Shown: piece by piece, positions 6,852 through 12,699 of the stretch
How positions within the stretch are numbered: position 1 is the stretch's first letter
How the letters are laid out: each line of letters opens with the position of its first letter
Assembly (NCBI GenBank): GCA_964412395.1
Contig: CAYPOY010000031.1
Coordinates: 1-25,647 of the forward strand
Direction of reading: 5' to 3'
Source of the DNA: CAYPOY01 sp964412395
GTDB taxonomy: Bacteria; Chloroflexota; Anaerolineae; B4-G1
Length of the DNA stretch: 25,647 bases
Notes under the pieces: model-generated
Databases searched by the model: none
Told to the model about the DNA's origin: nothing
The model's input: only the letters and a program-made list of their open reading frames with translations
Translations under genes and position numbers: made by a program

Positions 6852-7340
6852 ATGTCCAAGTTATGGTTTCTGGTGAGGACACTGGTGGCACTGATCGTCA
6901 TCGGCTTGCTGATCGTGGGCGGATTGGCGCTCTACCGCACCGGGTGGTCGCAGGGCTACGCGGCGGGCCAACTGGTGGTTGAGGATGAAGAGGGCGAGAT
7001 GACGTCCCCCGGCTTCGGCTACCCTGGACGGTACTTTCTTGCACCCGTCCCGTACCGTTCTGCGCCCTTCTTGTTCGGCGCAGGGTTGGTTCTCAAGATC
7101 GGATTGTTACTATTGTTCTTTGCCGTGATCGGCAAGATGCTCCGTTTCGTCTTATGGGGTCCGGCTTGGCGATTCGGGATGGCTGGCCCACGGTTCAGGC
7201 GTGGCGCTGACTGGCGTCGTGCCGCACGCTGGCACCAGATGCACGGGCCTGTGCCTCCCTGGTGCTGGGGCTGGTGGGAAGAGCCGCGCGAGGAGACCGA
7301 GCCGGATGCGCAAACCGGCGCTGCCGAGACGGAGAGTTAG
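6852..7340 (+). CDS. Two-span membrane protein with Trp/His/Pro-rich tail
   Basis: The product is 162 residues; ATG 6852 follows AGGAGGTGAGAA. Residues about 6-29 (L-V-R-T-L-V-A-L-I-V-I-G-L-L onward) and 73-97 (F-L-F-G-A-G-L-V-L-K-I-G-L-L-L-L) are membrane spans separated by a roughly 40-residue loop. The C-terminal third is basic, then rich in W, H and P (H-Q-M-H-G-P-V-P-P-W-C-W-G-W-W), and ends in an acidic tail. I do not know the family. The H/W/P-rich segment resembles in composition the cytoplasmic N-terminus of the histidine kinase at 10249-11457, which suggests, without proof, a shared envelope or metal-related context. A role as an accessory to the nearby two-component system is speculation. 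Confidence 0.65.
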   Translation: MSKLWFLVRTLVALIVIGLLIVGGLALYRTGWSQGYAAGQLVVEDEEGEMTSPGFGYPGRYFLAPVPYRSAPFLFGAGLVLKIGLLLLFFAVIGKMLRFVLWGPAWRFGMAGPRFRRGADWRRAARWHQMHGPVPPWCWGWWEEPREETEPDAQTGAAETES

Positions 7341-7429
7341 GTCGCAATACGTGGAAGGCCGGGGGTGTGCGGGCAGTCGTAGGTCGCCCGTGCGCTCCCC
7401 CTTTGAACAAGTTTTTCAGGAGGAGAAAA

Positions 7430-7936
7430 ATGTCAGTAACAAACAGAATGCACTTCAAGATGATGTCCTTCGTTCACGAAACTCTCTATGGCCTGTTTAG
7501 AGATCCCTACGAGGCTCTGGACGCCGCAGGACTTGAGCCAGGTCAAAAAGTACTGGAGGTTGGCTGCGGGCCTGGCTTTTTCACCGTTCCCGCGGCGAAA
7601 ATCGTAGGTGAGAAAGGAAACGTCTACGCATTGGACATCAATCCGCTGGCCGTGGAGAGAGTTCAACAAAAGATCAGTGAGGAAGGAGTGACCAACGCCA
7701 AGATCATCCTCGCTGACGCTGCTCACACAGGTCTACCTGGTCAGAGCTTTGATCTCGCCTTTGTTTTCGGTTTTGCTCGTCCCATCGGAGACATGGAAAA
7801 CATCTTGACCGAACTGCATCGGCTCTTGAAACCGGCAGGGATACTCTCTGTCGAAGGGCGACCCTGGATTCCAGGTGAACTCTTCTGCCCTTTGGAGCGC
7901 CAGGGAAGGATTTCCCAGTTCGGAAAGGCTGGATAG
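7430..7936 (+). CDS. Class I SAM-dependent methyltransferase (UbiE-like, short)
   Basis: The product is 168 residues. ATG 7430 follows AGGAGGAGAAAA; upstream in-frame codons are not protein-like. The SAM-binding Rossmann fold is clear: motif I V-L-E-V-G-C-G-P-G-F-F at about 38-48, the acidic end of strand 2 in Y-A-L-D-I-N, motif II around I-I-L-A-D-A-A, and post-motif L-K-P-A-G-I-L-S-V-E. The substrate is unknown. It is shorter than typical UbiE-type enzymes (200-280) and stops soon after strand 5, so the last strands of the fold are missing or replaced by the tail R-Q-G-R-I-S-Q-F. Either it is a minimal member or a frameshift has truncated it. The next gene begins 37 bases later with its own ribosome binding site. 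Confidence 0.75.
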   Translation: MSVTNRMHFKMMSFVHETLYGLFRDPYEALDAAGLEPGQKVLEVGCGPGFFTVPAAKIVGEKGNVYALDINPLAVERVQQKISEEGVTNAKIILADAAHTGLPGQSFDLAFVFGFARPIGDMENILTELHRLLKPAGILSVEGRPWIPGELFCPLERQGRISQFGKAG

Positions 7937-7973
7937 CACAACTCTTGCTGTGGTGTTACCAAGGAGAAAACGT

Positions 7974-8198
7974 ATGCCACAAGATTATTCTATCACACGG
8001 GAAACTGGTATGAACGGGAATTGGGTAGAGGTGTTCAACGAGTACGGTGTCCAGTTTCTGATACTGGACCGCCACGACGACGGCGACCTGCTAAACCTCT
8101 TCCAGTCATCACCCGGATGGGCACTCGATTTCAAAGACGAAGAAGCAGTAATATTCGCCCGCGTCAACATCCCCCAATCTACCAATCTACCAATCTAA
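7974..8198 (+). CDS. Small protein of unknown function (74 residues) ending in an octamer array
   Basis: ATG 7974 has AAGGAG eight bases upstream. The 74 residues look like a compact alpha/beta segment (V-E-V-F-N-E-Y-G-V-Q-F-L-I-L-D, then L-L-N-L-F-Q-S-S-P-G-W and E-E-A-V-I-F-A-R). This resembles the extreme C-terminal region of some large membrane glycosyltransferases, but I would not assign a function on that. The last eight codons and the TAA come from the CCAATCTA array, so the C-terminus is set by repeat copy number. It could be a free-standing small gene or the leftover end of a larger lost gene. Confidence 0.5.
   Translation: MPQDYSITRETGMNGNWVEVFNEYGVQFLILDRHDDGDLLNLFQSSPGWALDFKDEEAVIFARVNIPQSTNLPI
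8174..8197. repeat. Octamer array CCAATCTA x3 spanning a stop codon
   Basis: Three perfect tandem units are followed by ACC. The stop of the 74-residue gene (TAA, 8196-8198) straddles the array's end. The same octamer in another phase (TACCAATC) recurs inside the CapA domain at 17463-17490, and both encode Q-S-T-N-L-P-I. Confidence 0.88.
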
Positions 8199-8203
8199 CC
8201 GAC

Positions 8204-8232
8204 TTGCATATTTGAGCCGTTCGTGATAAAAA
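8204..8232 (+). promoter_or_regulatory. Possible promoter upstream of the response regulator
   Basis: TTGCAT (8204-8209), 17 bases, then TAAAAA (8227-8232). The spacing is right but the -10 is poor, and the start codon would lie only about a dozen bases past transcription start. Confidence 0.3.
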
Positions 8233-8252
8233 GGTGATTGGCGGAGCAGAGC

Positions 8253-8939
8253 ATGAACGAAATGATCCTGGTAGTAGACGACGAACCGAAAATCGTCAAA
8301 CAGGCACGGGACTACCTGGAGAAGGGCGGGTACCGCGTCGTCACGGCGGGCGACGGGAAGACGGCGTTGGCCGTGGCGCGCCACGAGCGGCCCGATCTGG
8401 TCGTGCTCGACCTGAACCTGCCCGGCATGGATGGCCTGGACGTGTGCCGGGCACTGCGGCGCGAGTCGGACGTGCCGATCATCATGCTCACCGCTCGCGT
8501 TGACGAGACTGATCGGCTGATCGGCCTGGAGTTGGGCGCGGACGACTACATCACCAAGCCGTTCTCTCCGCGCGAGTTGGTGGCCCGCGTGCGGGCTGTG
8601 CTGCGCCGCGTGCAGGGTGGCGTCCGCACGCCGGGCCTCATCCGTGCCGGCGATTTGGAGATTGACCTGCATGGCCATCGTCTCACCCGCGCCGGAGAGC
8701 CGATTCACCTCACCCGCAGCGAGTTCAACCTGCTGGCGGTGCTGGCCCAGCACCCAGGGCAGACCTTCACCCGCGCACAGTTGCTCGACCGGCTGCACGG
8801 TGTAGCGTACGATGGCTTTGACCGCAGTGTGGATGCCCACGTCAAGAATCTCCGTCATAAATTGGAAACCAACCCAACTGAGCCACGCTACGTGCTCACC
8901 GTCTACGGCATCGGCTACAAGTTCACCGACGAGGTGTGA
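8253..8939 (+). CDS. OmpR/PhoB-type response regulator
   Basis: This 228-residue DNA-binding response regulator has a receiver domain at 1-120 with acidic pair D9/D10, phospho-acceptor D53 (V-L-D-L-N-L-P-G-M-D-G), T80 and K102 (T-K-P-F). A winged-helix output domain (about 125-226) ends in G-I-G-Y-K-F. I prefer ATG 8253, with GGAG upstream, over a TTG at 8238 that would add five residues, because receivers normally begin just before I-L-V-V-D-D. Its natural partner is the kinase at 10249-11457, but a two-gene cassette lies between them. The last 60 bases are identical to a remnant next to the kinase. The 14 codons before that block (from 8838) differ from the remnant at nearly every codon, which indicates recombination. 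Confidence 0.93.
   Translation: MNEMILVVDDEPKIVKQARDYLEKGGYRVVTAGDGKTALAVARHERPDLVVLDLNLPGMDGLDVCRALRRESDVPIIMLTARVDETDRLIGLELGADDYITKPFSPRELVARVRAVLRRVQGGVRTPGLIRAGDLEIDLHGHRLTRAGEPIHLTRSEFNLLAVLAQHPGQTFTRAQLLDRLHGVAYDGFDRSVDAHVKNLRHKLETNPTEPRYVLTVYGIGYKFTDEV
8880..8939 (+). repeat. 60-bp perfect direct repeat, upstream copy (regulator 3' end)
   Basis: This block is identical base for base to 10190-10249. It encodes the last 19 residues (E-P-R-Y through T-D-E-V) and stop of the response regulator. Identity stops abruptly at both edges. Confidence 0.95.
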
Positions 8940-9523
8940 CTTTGAAACACGAGTTGTCCCCCTATGCACTCAAGACAGATTCCTGTGTCAGAAACGATCG
9001 GGAGTTGTCCCACAGCTACAGAGAAGAAGAGAGCCTCGTCGCCGAACTGGAGTTGTTGGGCATCCGTTACCTTTCGCGCCACACGTCCGACCGGGCCGAG
9101 CGCGTCCGGCCCCCGGATGTCTTGCTGGCGGATTTGGTACGGCAGCCCAGTGCGCGCGTCAGGGCCGCAGTGATCGCGGTGCTGCTGGCGCACCCCGAGT
9201 ACGCCGAAGCCATGCCCGTTGCCCTGGAACGGCTACGGCCGGCCGAGCGGCGGACCTTACGGCTGTTCTACACGGCTGCCATGCTGCTGCAACAAGAATA
9301 TGCCGGGCGGCTGCAGTCCTTTGTGGCCGGGCAGTGGCTGCCTGATCGGTTTGCGGTAGATCTGGGCCTGCCGGACGCCACCTCACCCCGTGAACGACTG
9401 GCAGCTCTGGGCCGGCGACACCGGCAGCAGGCCCAGAGTTACGTCAATTGGGTCGGAACGTACGAAAACGTGGCGCATTGTCTACTACGCTCGTGGGAGT
9501 TGGAGGTTCAATGGAACCGGTAA
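8936..9523 (+). CDS. Uncharacterised protein paired with a nucleotidyltransferase
   Basis: The frame is 195 residues from a GTG at 8936 that overlaps the regulator's TGA. The first codons (M-T-L-K-H) resemble the kinase start (M-M-L-K-S), so the N-terminus may be inherited from an old regulator–kinase junction and the true start may lie further in. The rest is soluble, helical, and rich in Arg, Leu and Ala, with two pseudo-repeating blocks (L-A-D-L-V-R-Q-P-S-A-R-V-R-A-A-V and later R-R-T-L-R-L-F-Y-T-A-A-M). I recognise no family. Its end overlaps the nucleotidyltransferase start by 13 bases, the usual layout for a toxin/antitoxin-like pair, so I read it as that enzyme's partner. It has no membrane segment or signal peptide. 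Confidence 0.6.
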   Translation: MTLKHELSPYALKTDSCVRNDRELSHSYREEESLVAELELLGIRYLSRHTSDRAERVRPPDVLLADLVRQPSARVRAAVIAVLLAHPEYAEAMPVALERLRPAERRTLRLFYTAAMLLQQEYAGRLQSFVAGQWLPDRFAVDLGLPDATSPRERLAALGRRHRQQAQSYVNWVGTYENVAHCLLRSWELEVQWNR

Positions 9524-10047
9524 CTGCAGTGAACCTGAGGTCATTCTTGCAACGCCTGGGCGAACGCTACCCAGGCCCAGCAACGATCTACCTGCTTGGC
9601 GGTAGCGCGCTCTGCCTGTTGGGCAGCCCCCGCGTCACACTGGACGTGGATTACATCGTTGAAGTAGCGCCGGAGGACGCTGCTCGCTTTCAAGCCGTAT
9701 TGGCGGAGTTGGCCGCCGAGATGCGGCTGGACCTGGAAGACGTGCCCCTGGCTGAATTCATCCCTCTGCCACCCAAGGCCCGCGAGCGAAGACGCGCCGT
9801 CGGGCGATTCGGCCAACTGGATGTCTATATCTTTGACCCGTACAGCATCGCGCTGAGCAAGATCGCGCGCGGGTTTGAAGCTGACCTTGAGGACGTCGCC
9901 TTTATGCTGCGTGAACGCCTGATTGAGTTCGACAAATTGGAACGTTTATTTGAGCAGATCTTGCCCAAGGCGCCCGAGGCCGATGTTGTTCCCCAGGAGT
10001 TTCGGGCTTACTTTGAAGAGCTTCGACGGCAGGTGACAGAGAGCTAA
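9511..10047 (+). CDS. Nucleotidyltransferase-fold protein (DUF6036/AbiEii-like)
   Basis: The product is 178 residues; ATG 9511 follows GGAGGTTCA. The signature is Y-L-L-G-G-S-A-L-C-L-L-G followed by R-V-T-L-D-V-D-Y-I-V: a G-G-S motif with a downstream D-x-D, as in DNA-polymerase-beta-like minimal nucleotidyltransferases. The later K-I-A-R-G-F-E-A-D-L-E-D-V-A is typical of the DUF6036 and AbiEii-related groups. Members of this superfamily act as toxins that modify tRNA or other targets (AbiEii, MenT), but this one's substrate is unknown. It overlaps its upstream partner, and the two lie between a response regulator and its kinase, bounded by duplicated DNA. I infer a mobile TA-like or defence-like cassette. 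Confidence 0.78.
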   Translation: MEPVTAVNLRSFLQRLGERYPGPATIYLLGGSALCLLGSPRVTLDVDYIVEVAPEDAARFQAVLAELAAEMRLDLEDVPLAEFIPLPPKARERRRAVGRFGQLDVYIFDPYSIALSKIARGFEADLEDVAFMLRERLIEFDKLERLFEQILPKAPEADVVPQEFRAYFEELRRQVTES

Positions 10048-10060
10048 CATGAGCCACTTT

Positions 10061-10150
10061 GTGAGGCACGACAGAAACGAAAGGGCACAGCAGGACTCGC
10101 AATTCACGGCACTACGATTGTCCGTGCGAACGACAAATACTGTGCCTCAC
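10061..10150. repeat. 90-bp segment with 9-bp terminal inverted repeats (MITE-like)
   Basis: GTGAGGCAC (10061-10069) and GTGCCTCAC (10142-10150) are perfect inverted repeats bounding 72 bases that show no similarity to coding sequence. The segment sits exactly between the nucleotidyltransferase end and the regulator remnant, whose homology begins at 10148. I see no target duplication, so a miniature element is only one reading; a cassette end or recombination site is another. Confidence 0.45.
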
Positions 10151-10249
10151 TTAAAAAACCTGCGGCGCAAGCTGGAAGCGGACCCCGCCGAGCCACGCTA
10201 CGTGCTCACCGTCTACGGCATCGGCTACAAGTTCACCGACGAGGTGTGA
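10148..10249 (+). pseudogene. 3' remnant of a response regulator gene
   Basis: The segment encodes 33 residues (H-L-K-N-L-R-R-K-L-E onward to T-D-E-V) that align end to end with the last 33 residues of the intact regulator, with five substitutions, all in the first half. The first 14 codons share only two with the intact gene; the remaining 20 codons, stop included, are identical. The frame is open from an ATG at 10049, right after the nucleotidyltransferase stop, so a 66-residue chimera could be translated. Its TGA overlaps the kinase ATG (TGATG), so the remnant may be kept to couple kinase translation. It lacks the receiver and most of the winged helix, so it cannot act as a regulator. Confidence 0.85.
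10190..10249 (+). repeat. 60-bp perfect direct repeat, downstream copy
   Basis: This block is identical to 8880-8939; the offset between copies is 1310 bases, enclosing the two-gene cassette and the 90-bp inverted-repeat segment. Confidence 0.95.
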
Positions 10250-11457
10250 TGTTGAAGAGCAAGAAGCGTTGGAAACACCACGAACACTGGCCGCACCCAC
10301 CGTGGGCACCAGGGAGTCACGACCACGGGTTTCCCAGGTGGCCACGAGCACGGTATCGCAGGGGGCGATTTCTCTTCTTCCGCTTTGCCGGGATCTTTGG
10401 CTTTATAGTCCTGCTGGTGTTGGGCGGGATGGCGGCGCTGGCGTTTATGCTCACACGGCTGTTCGGAGGCGATGGGCAGATGGCGGCGTTGGTGTGGATT
10501 GGGGGCTGCGGTCTGTCGTTGGCACTGCCATTGCTGGCGGGGGCGTTGGCGTTGTGGGCCTTCCGGGACATCGCCACGCCGCTGGCCGACGTCATGGCCG
10601 CCGCCGATGCCGTAGCCGAGGGTGATCTTAGCGTGCGCGTGCAGGTGCCCACACATGGCCCCCGCGAGTTCGGTCGGCTGGCCGAGTCTTTCAATCACAT
10701 GACCGGAGAACTGGAGTGCGCCGACCAGCGACGTCGCAACCTCACGGCCGACGTGGCCCACGAACTCCGCACGCCGCTGCACATCATCCAGGGCAACCTG
10801 GAGGGCATCCTCGACGACGTGTACGAGCCGACACCAGAGCACATCAGCGCCACGCTGGAGGAAACGCGCGCCCTGGCACGGCTGGTGGACGACCTGCGGA
10901 CGCTCTCGCTGGCAGAGGCCGGCCAATTGCCGCTGGTATGGGAGCCGGTGGATGTGACCGAGTTGCTGGCCGATGTGGGCACCAGCTTCAGCGGTCAGGC
11001 CGAAGCGGCGGGAATAGACTTGCGCATTGAGCCTGCCCTGAGCTTGCCGAATGGGGCCGGCGGCGACCCGTCCTCAATGACCATCACTGCTGACGTGGGG
11101 CGATTGGATCAAGTGCTTGGCAATCTGGTGGCCAACGCACTGCGCCACACACCGTCCGGCGGCGTCATCACGCTTCGGGCAGAGCCTGTCCTGAGCGCAG
11201 TCGAAGGGCCTATCCACGAAGGCATCCGCATCATCGTGCGCGACACCGGCGAGGGCATCCCCGCCGAGGATTTGCCCTACATTTTCGACCGCTTCTGGCG
11301 CGGTGACCGGTCGCGCTCCCACGCCCGTGGGGCAGGGAGCGGACTGGGGCTGGCCATCGCCAAGCAGTTGGTGCAGGCTCACGGCGGAAGGATCGGCGTC
11401 GAGAGCGAACCGGGCCAGGGGACGACGTTCACCATCGAGTTACCGATGGGGATGTAG
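10249..11457 (+). CDS. Sensor histidine kinase, intramembrane-sensing type
   Basis: The product is 402 residues; ATG 10249 overlaps the TGA of the regulator remnant. The cytoplasmic N-terminus (about 1-42) is full of H, W, P and R. Two membrane spans (about 44-68 and 79-103) are joined by only about ten residues, so there is no external sensor domain. A HAMP domain (about 105-157) precedes the phospho-acceptor H171 (D-V-A-H-E-L-R-T-P). The ATPase domain shows the N box (N-L-V-A-N-A-L-R-H), D332-T-G-E-G-I-P, and G-S-G-L-G-L at 363-368. Two short stretches (about 261-276 and 313-324) are encoded by a dispersed repeat and are absent from ordinary kinases. It should phosphorylate the regulator at 8253-8939. 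The signal is unknown; His-rich tails can bind metals (inference). Confidence 0.92.
   Translation: MLKSKKRWKHHEHWPHPPWAPGSHDHGFPRWPRARYRRGRFLFFRFAGIFGFIVLLVLGGMAALAFMLTRLFGGDGQMAALVWIGGCGLSLALPLLAGALALWAFRDIATPLADVMAAADAVAEGDLSVRVQVPTHGPREFGRLAESFNHMTGELECADQRRRNLTADVAHELRTPLHIIQGNLEGILDDVYEPTPEHISATLEETRALARLVDDLRTLSLAEAGQLPLVWEPVDVTELLADVGTSFSGQAEAAGIDLRIEPALSLPNGAGGDPSSMTITADVGRLDQVLGNLVANALRHTPSGGVITLRAEPVLSAVEGPIHEGIRIIVRDTGEGIPAEDLPYIFDRFWRGDRSRSHARGAGSGLGLAIAKQLVQAHGGRIGVESEPGQGTTFTIELPMGM
11029..11057. repeat. Dispersed repeat copy 1 in the kinase gene
   Basis: It begins with GAGCCTGCCCTGAGC (11029-11043), followed by TTGCCGAATGGGGC. It matches copy 2 at 11182 in 14 of the first 15 bases. 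It is read in frame as E-P-A-L-S-L-P-N-G in the linker between HisKA and ATPase domains. Confidence 0.75.
11182..11210. repeat. Dispersed repeat copy 2 in the kinase gene
   Basis: GAGCCTGTCCTGAGC (11182-11196), then GCAGTCGAAGGGCC. It is read as E-P-V-L-S-A-V-E-G inside the ATPase domain, between two strands. Similar DNA carrying a CTGAGC...GTCGAAGG core is, to my knowledge, common in Chloroflexota assemblies. Confidence 0.8.
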
Positions 11458-11465
11458 TGTAGGAA

Positions 11466-11515
11466 GGTTTCGGGTTGACCACGCGAAACCCCAGAGAACC
11501 AGGTTTCCAAACCTG
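11466..11515. terminator. Two hairpins after the kinase gene
   Basis: GGTTTCG (11466-11472) pairs with CGAAACC (11484-11490), and CAGGTTT (11500-11506) with AAACCTG (11509-11515). They start eight bases after the kinase stop. There is no T-run, so a termination role is tentative. Confidence 0.35.
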
Positions 11516-11555
11516 AATGGTGGCAGGCGTCCGGCTGGTTAGATTGAGCCTGATG

Positions 11556-11564
11556 TGATACAAT
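11556..11564 (+). promoter_or_regulatory. Extended -10 promoter for the SPFH gene
   Basis: TGATACAAT (11556-11564) fits an extended -10 (TG-N-TACAAT). The -35 region (TGGTTA near 11536) is weak. The SPFH start lies 37 bases downstream with GGAGG in between. Confidence 0.5.
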
Positions 11565-11601
11565 CCTGGGAGTATTTCAGTCTTGTGAGGAGGTATAGAC
11601 A

Positions 11602-12672
11602 ATGTTAGTCGCAGGTATGGTAAGAGGACTGGCAGGCTTGTTCTGGTTCGCAGTGCTGGCGGCAGTGGGCTGGTTTGCCTTCTCAGTCAACCGGCGGCAA
11701 CCGACGCGCACACCGGTCGTGGCGCTGATCATCGTGCTGGTGGCAGCGCTCGTGTTGACGACGCTGGGCGCGGGATTGGTCTTCATCCAGCCTGACCAGC
11801 GCGGCGTCGTCATCAGCGCGGTGGCGCCGCTGGGCTACCGCCCCCAGGCGCTCCAGCCGGGTCTCCACTTCATCATCCCCTACGTCGAGCATGTGCAGAC
11901 TTACTCCATCTCCCGGCAGACCTACACGCTGTCTATCTCGGAAACGCGAACCGGTGAGATAGCGGATGAGCCCGTGTTTGCACGCACAAGCGATGGCCAG
12001 GAAGTCTACATTGATGCCTCGGTCATCTTCGCCCTGGACCCGGAGCACGTGACCGATATCCACATCAATTGGCAGGACCGCTATACCAACGGATTGATCC
12101 GTCCGGAGACACGGGGCATTATCCGTGAGGCGGCGGCAAATTATGGTATCGAGGAGGTCTACAGCACGCGCCGCGCAGAACTGAGCACGCAGATTGAGGA
12201 AGGGTTGAGGGAAGAATTGAGCAAAGAAGGGCTGCTATTGGTGGACTTTGTGCTGCGTAACATCACCTTCACGGATGAGTATGCGGACGCCATTGAGCGC
12301 AAGCAGATCGCGGAGCAGGACGCCTTGCGAGCTGCTTTCCTGGTGCGGCAGCAAGAGCAGGAGGCCGAGCGCGTACGCGTGGAAGCCAAGGGGCAGAAGG
12401 ACGCGACTATCACCCGCTCAGAGGGAGACGCGCAGGCGACCGTCATCCGTGCCCGGGCCGATGCCCAGGCGCTGCAACTGATCGCCGGCGCACTGCGCGA
12501 CAACCCCGACCTGCTGACCTACCAGTACATCACCAAACTCTCGCCCAACGTCGGCGTCATCATGCTACCATCGGAGACGCCCTTCCTCCTGGACCTGAAG
12601 AGCCTGGGGGTCACGGGTACGCCGTCGCTCACGCCGGGCTCCGTGTTGACGCCGACTGCGGGCACACCGTAG
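11602..12672 (+). CDS. SPFH/prohibitin-family membrane protein
   Basis: The product is 356 residues; ATG 11602 follows GAGGAGGTATAGACA. Two membrane spans (about 10-28 and 39-61) are followed by an SPFH/Band 7 domain (about 62-225), recognised by F-I-Q-P-D-Q-R-G-V-V, L-Q-P-G-L-H-F-I-I-P-Y-V and V-D-F-V-L-R-N-I-T-F. A long coiled coil rich in Q, E, A and R (about 226-290) follows, then a Pro/Thr-rich tail. SPFH proteins oligomerise into membrane rings that organise microdomains or restrain FtsH-type proteases. The client here is unknown and no NfeD or FtsH partner is adjacent. Tgt follows after 27 bases and may share the transcript. The second span precedes the SPFH domain directly, as in prohibitins and HflK/HflC. 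Confidence 0.9.
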   Translation: MLVAGMVRGLAGLFWFAVLAAVGWFAFSVNRRQPTRTPVVALIIVLVAALVLTTLGAGLVFIQPDQRGVVISAVAPLGYRPQALQPGLHFIIPYVEHVQTYSISRQTYTLSISETRTGEIADEPVFARTSDGQEVYIDASVIFALDPEHVTDIHINWQDRYTNGLIRPETRGIIREAAANYGIEEVYSTRRAELSTQIEEGLREELSKEGLLLVDFVLRNITFTDEYADAIERKQIAEQDALRAAFLVRQQEQEAERVRVEAKGQKDATITRSEGDAQATVIRARADAQALQLIAGALRDNPDLLTYQYITKLSPNVGVIMLPSETPFLLDLKSLGVTGTPSLTPGSVLTPTAGTP

Positions 12673-12699
12673 CGGCGTAATCGGTGCTGTTTCTGTGTG

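Noticed and set aside
8174..8197. CRISPR-like reading of the short repeats (here and at 17463, 17933)
   Set aside because: Units are 8 bp head to tail without spacers, and no cas gene is present.
8238..8252. TTG at 8238 as the start of the response regulator
   Set aside because: It would add five residues before a normal receiver start; ATG 8253 fits family length and has GGAG upstream.
8989..10080. CAGAAACGA at 8989-8997 and 10072-10080 as cassette boundary repeats
   Set aside because: Nine bases, imperfect context and not at the recombination edges; likely chance.
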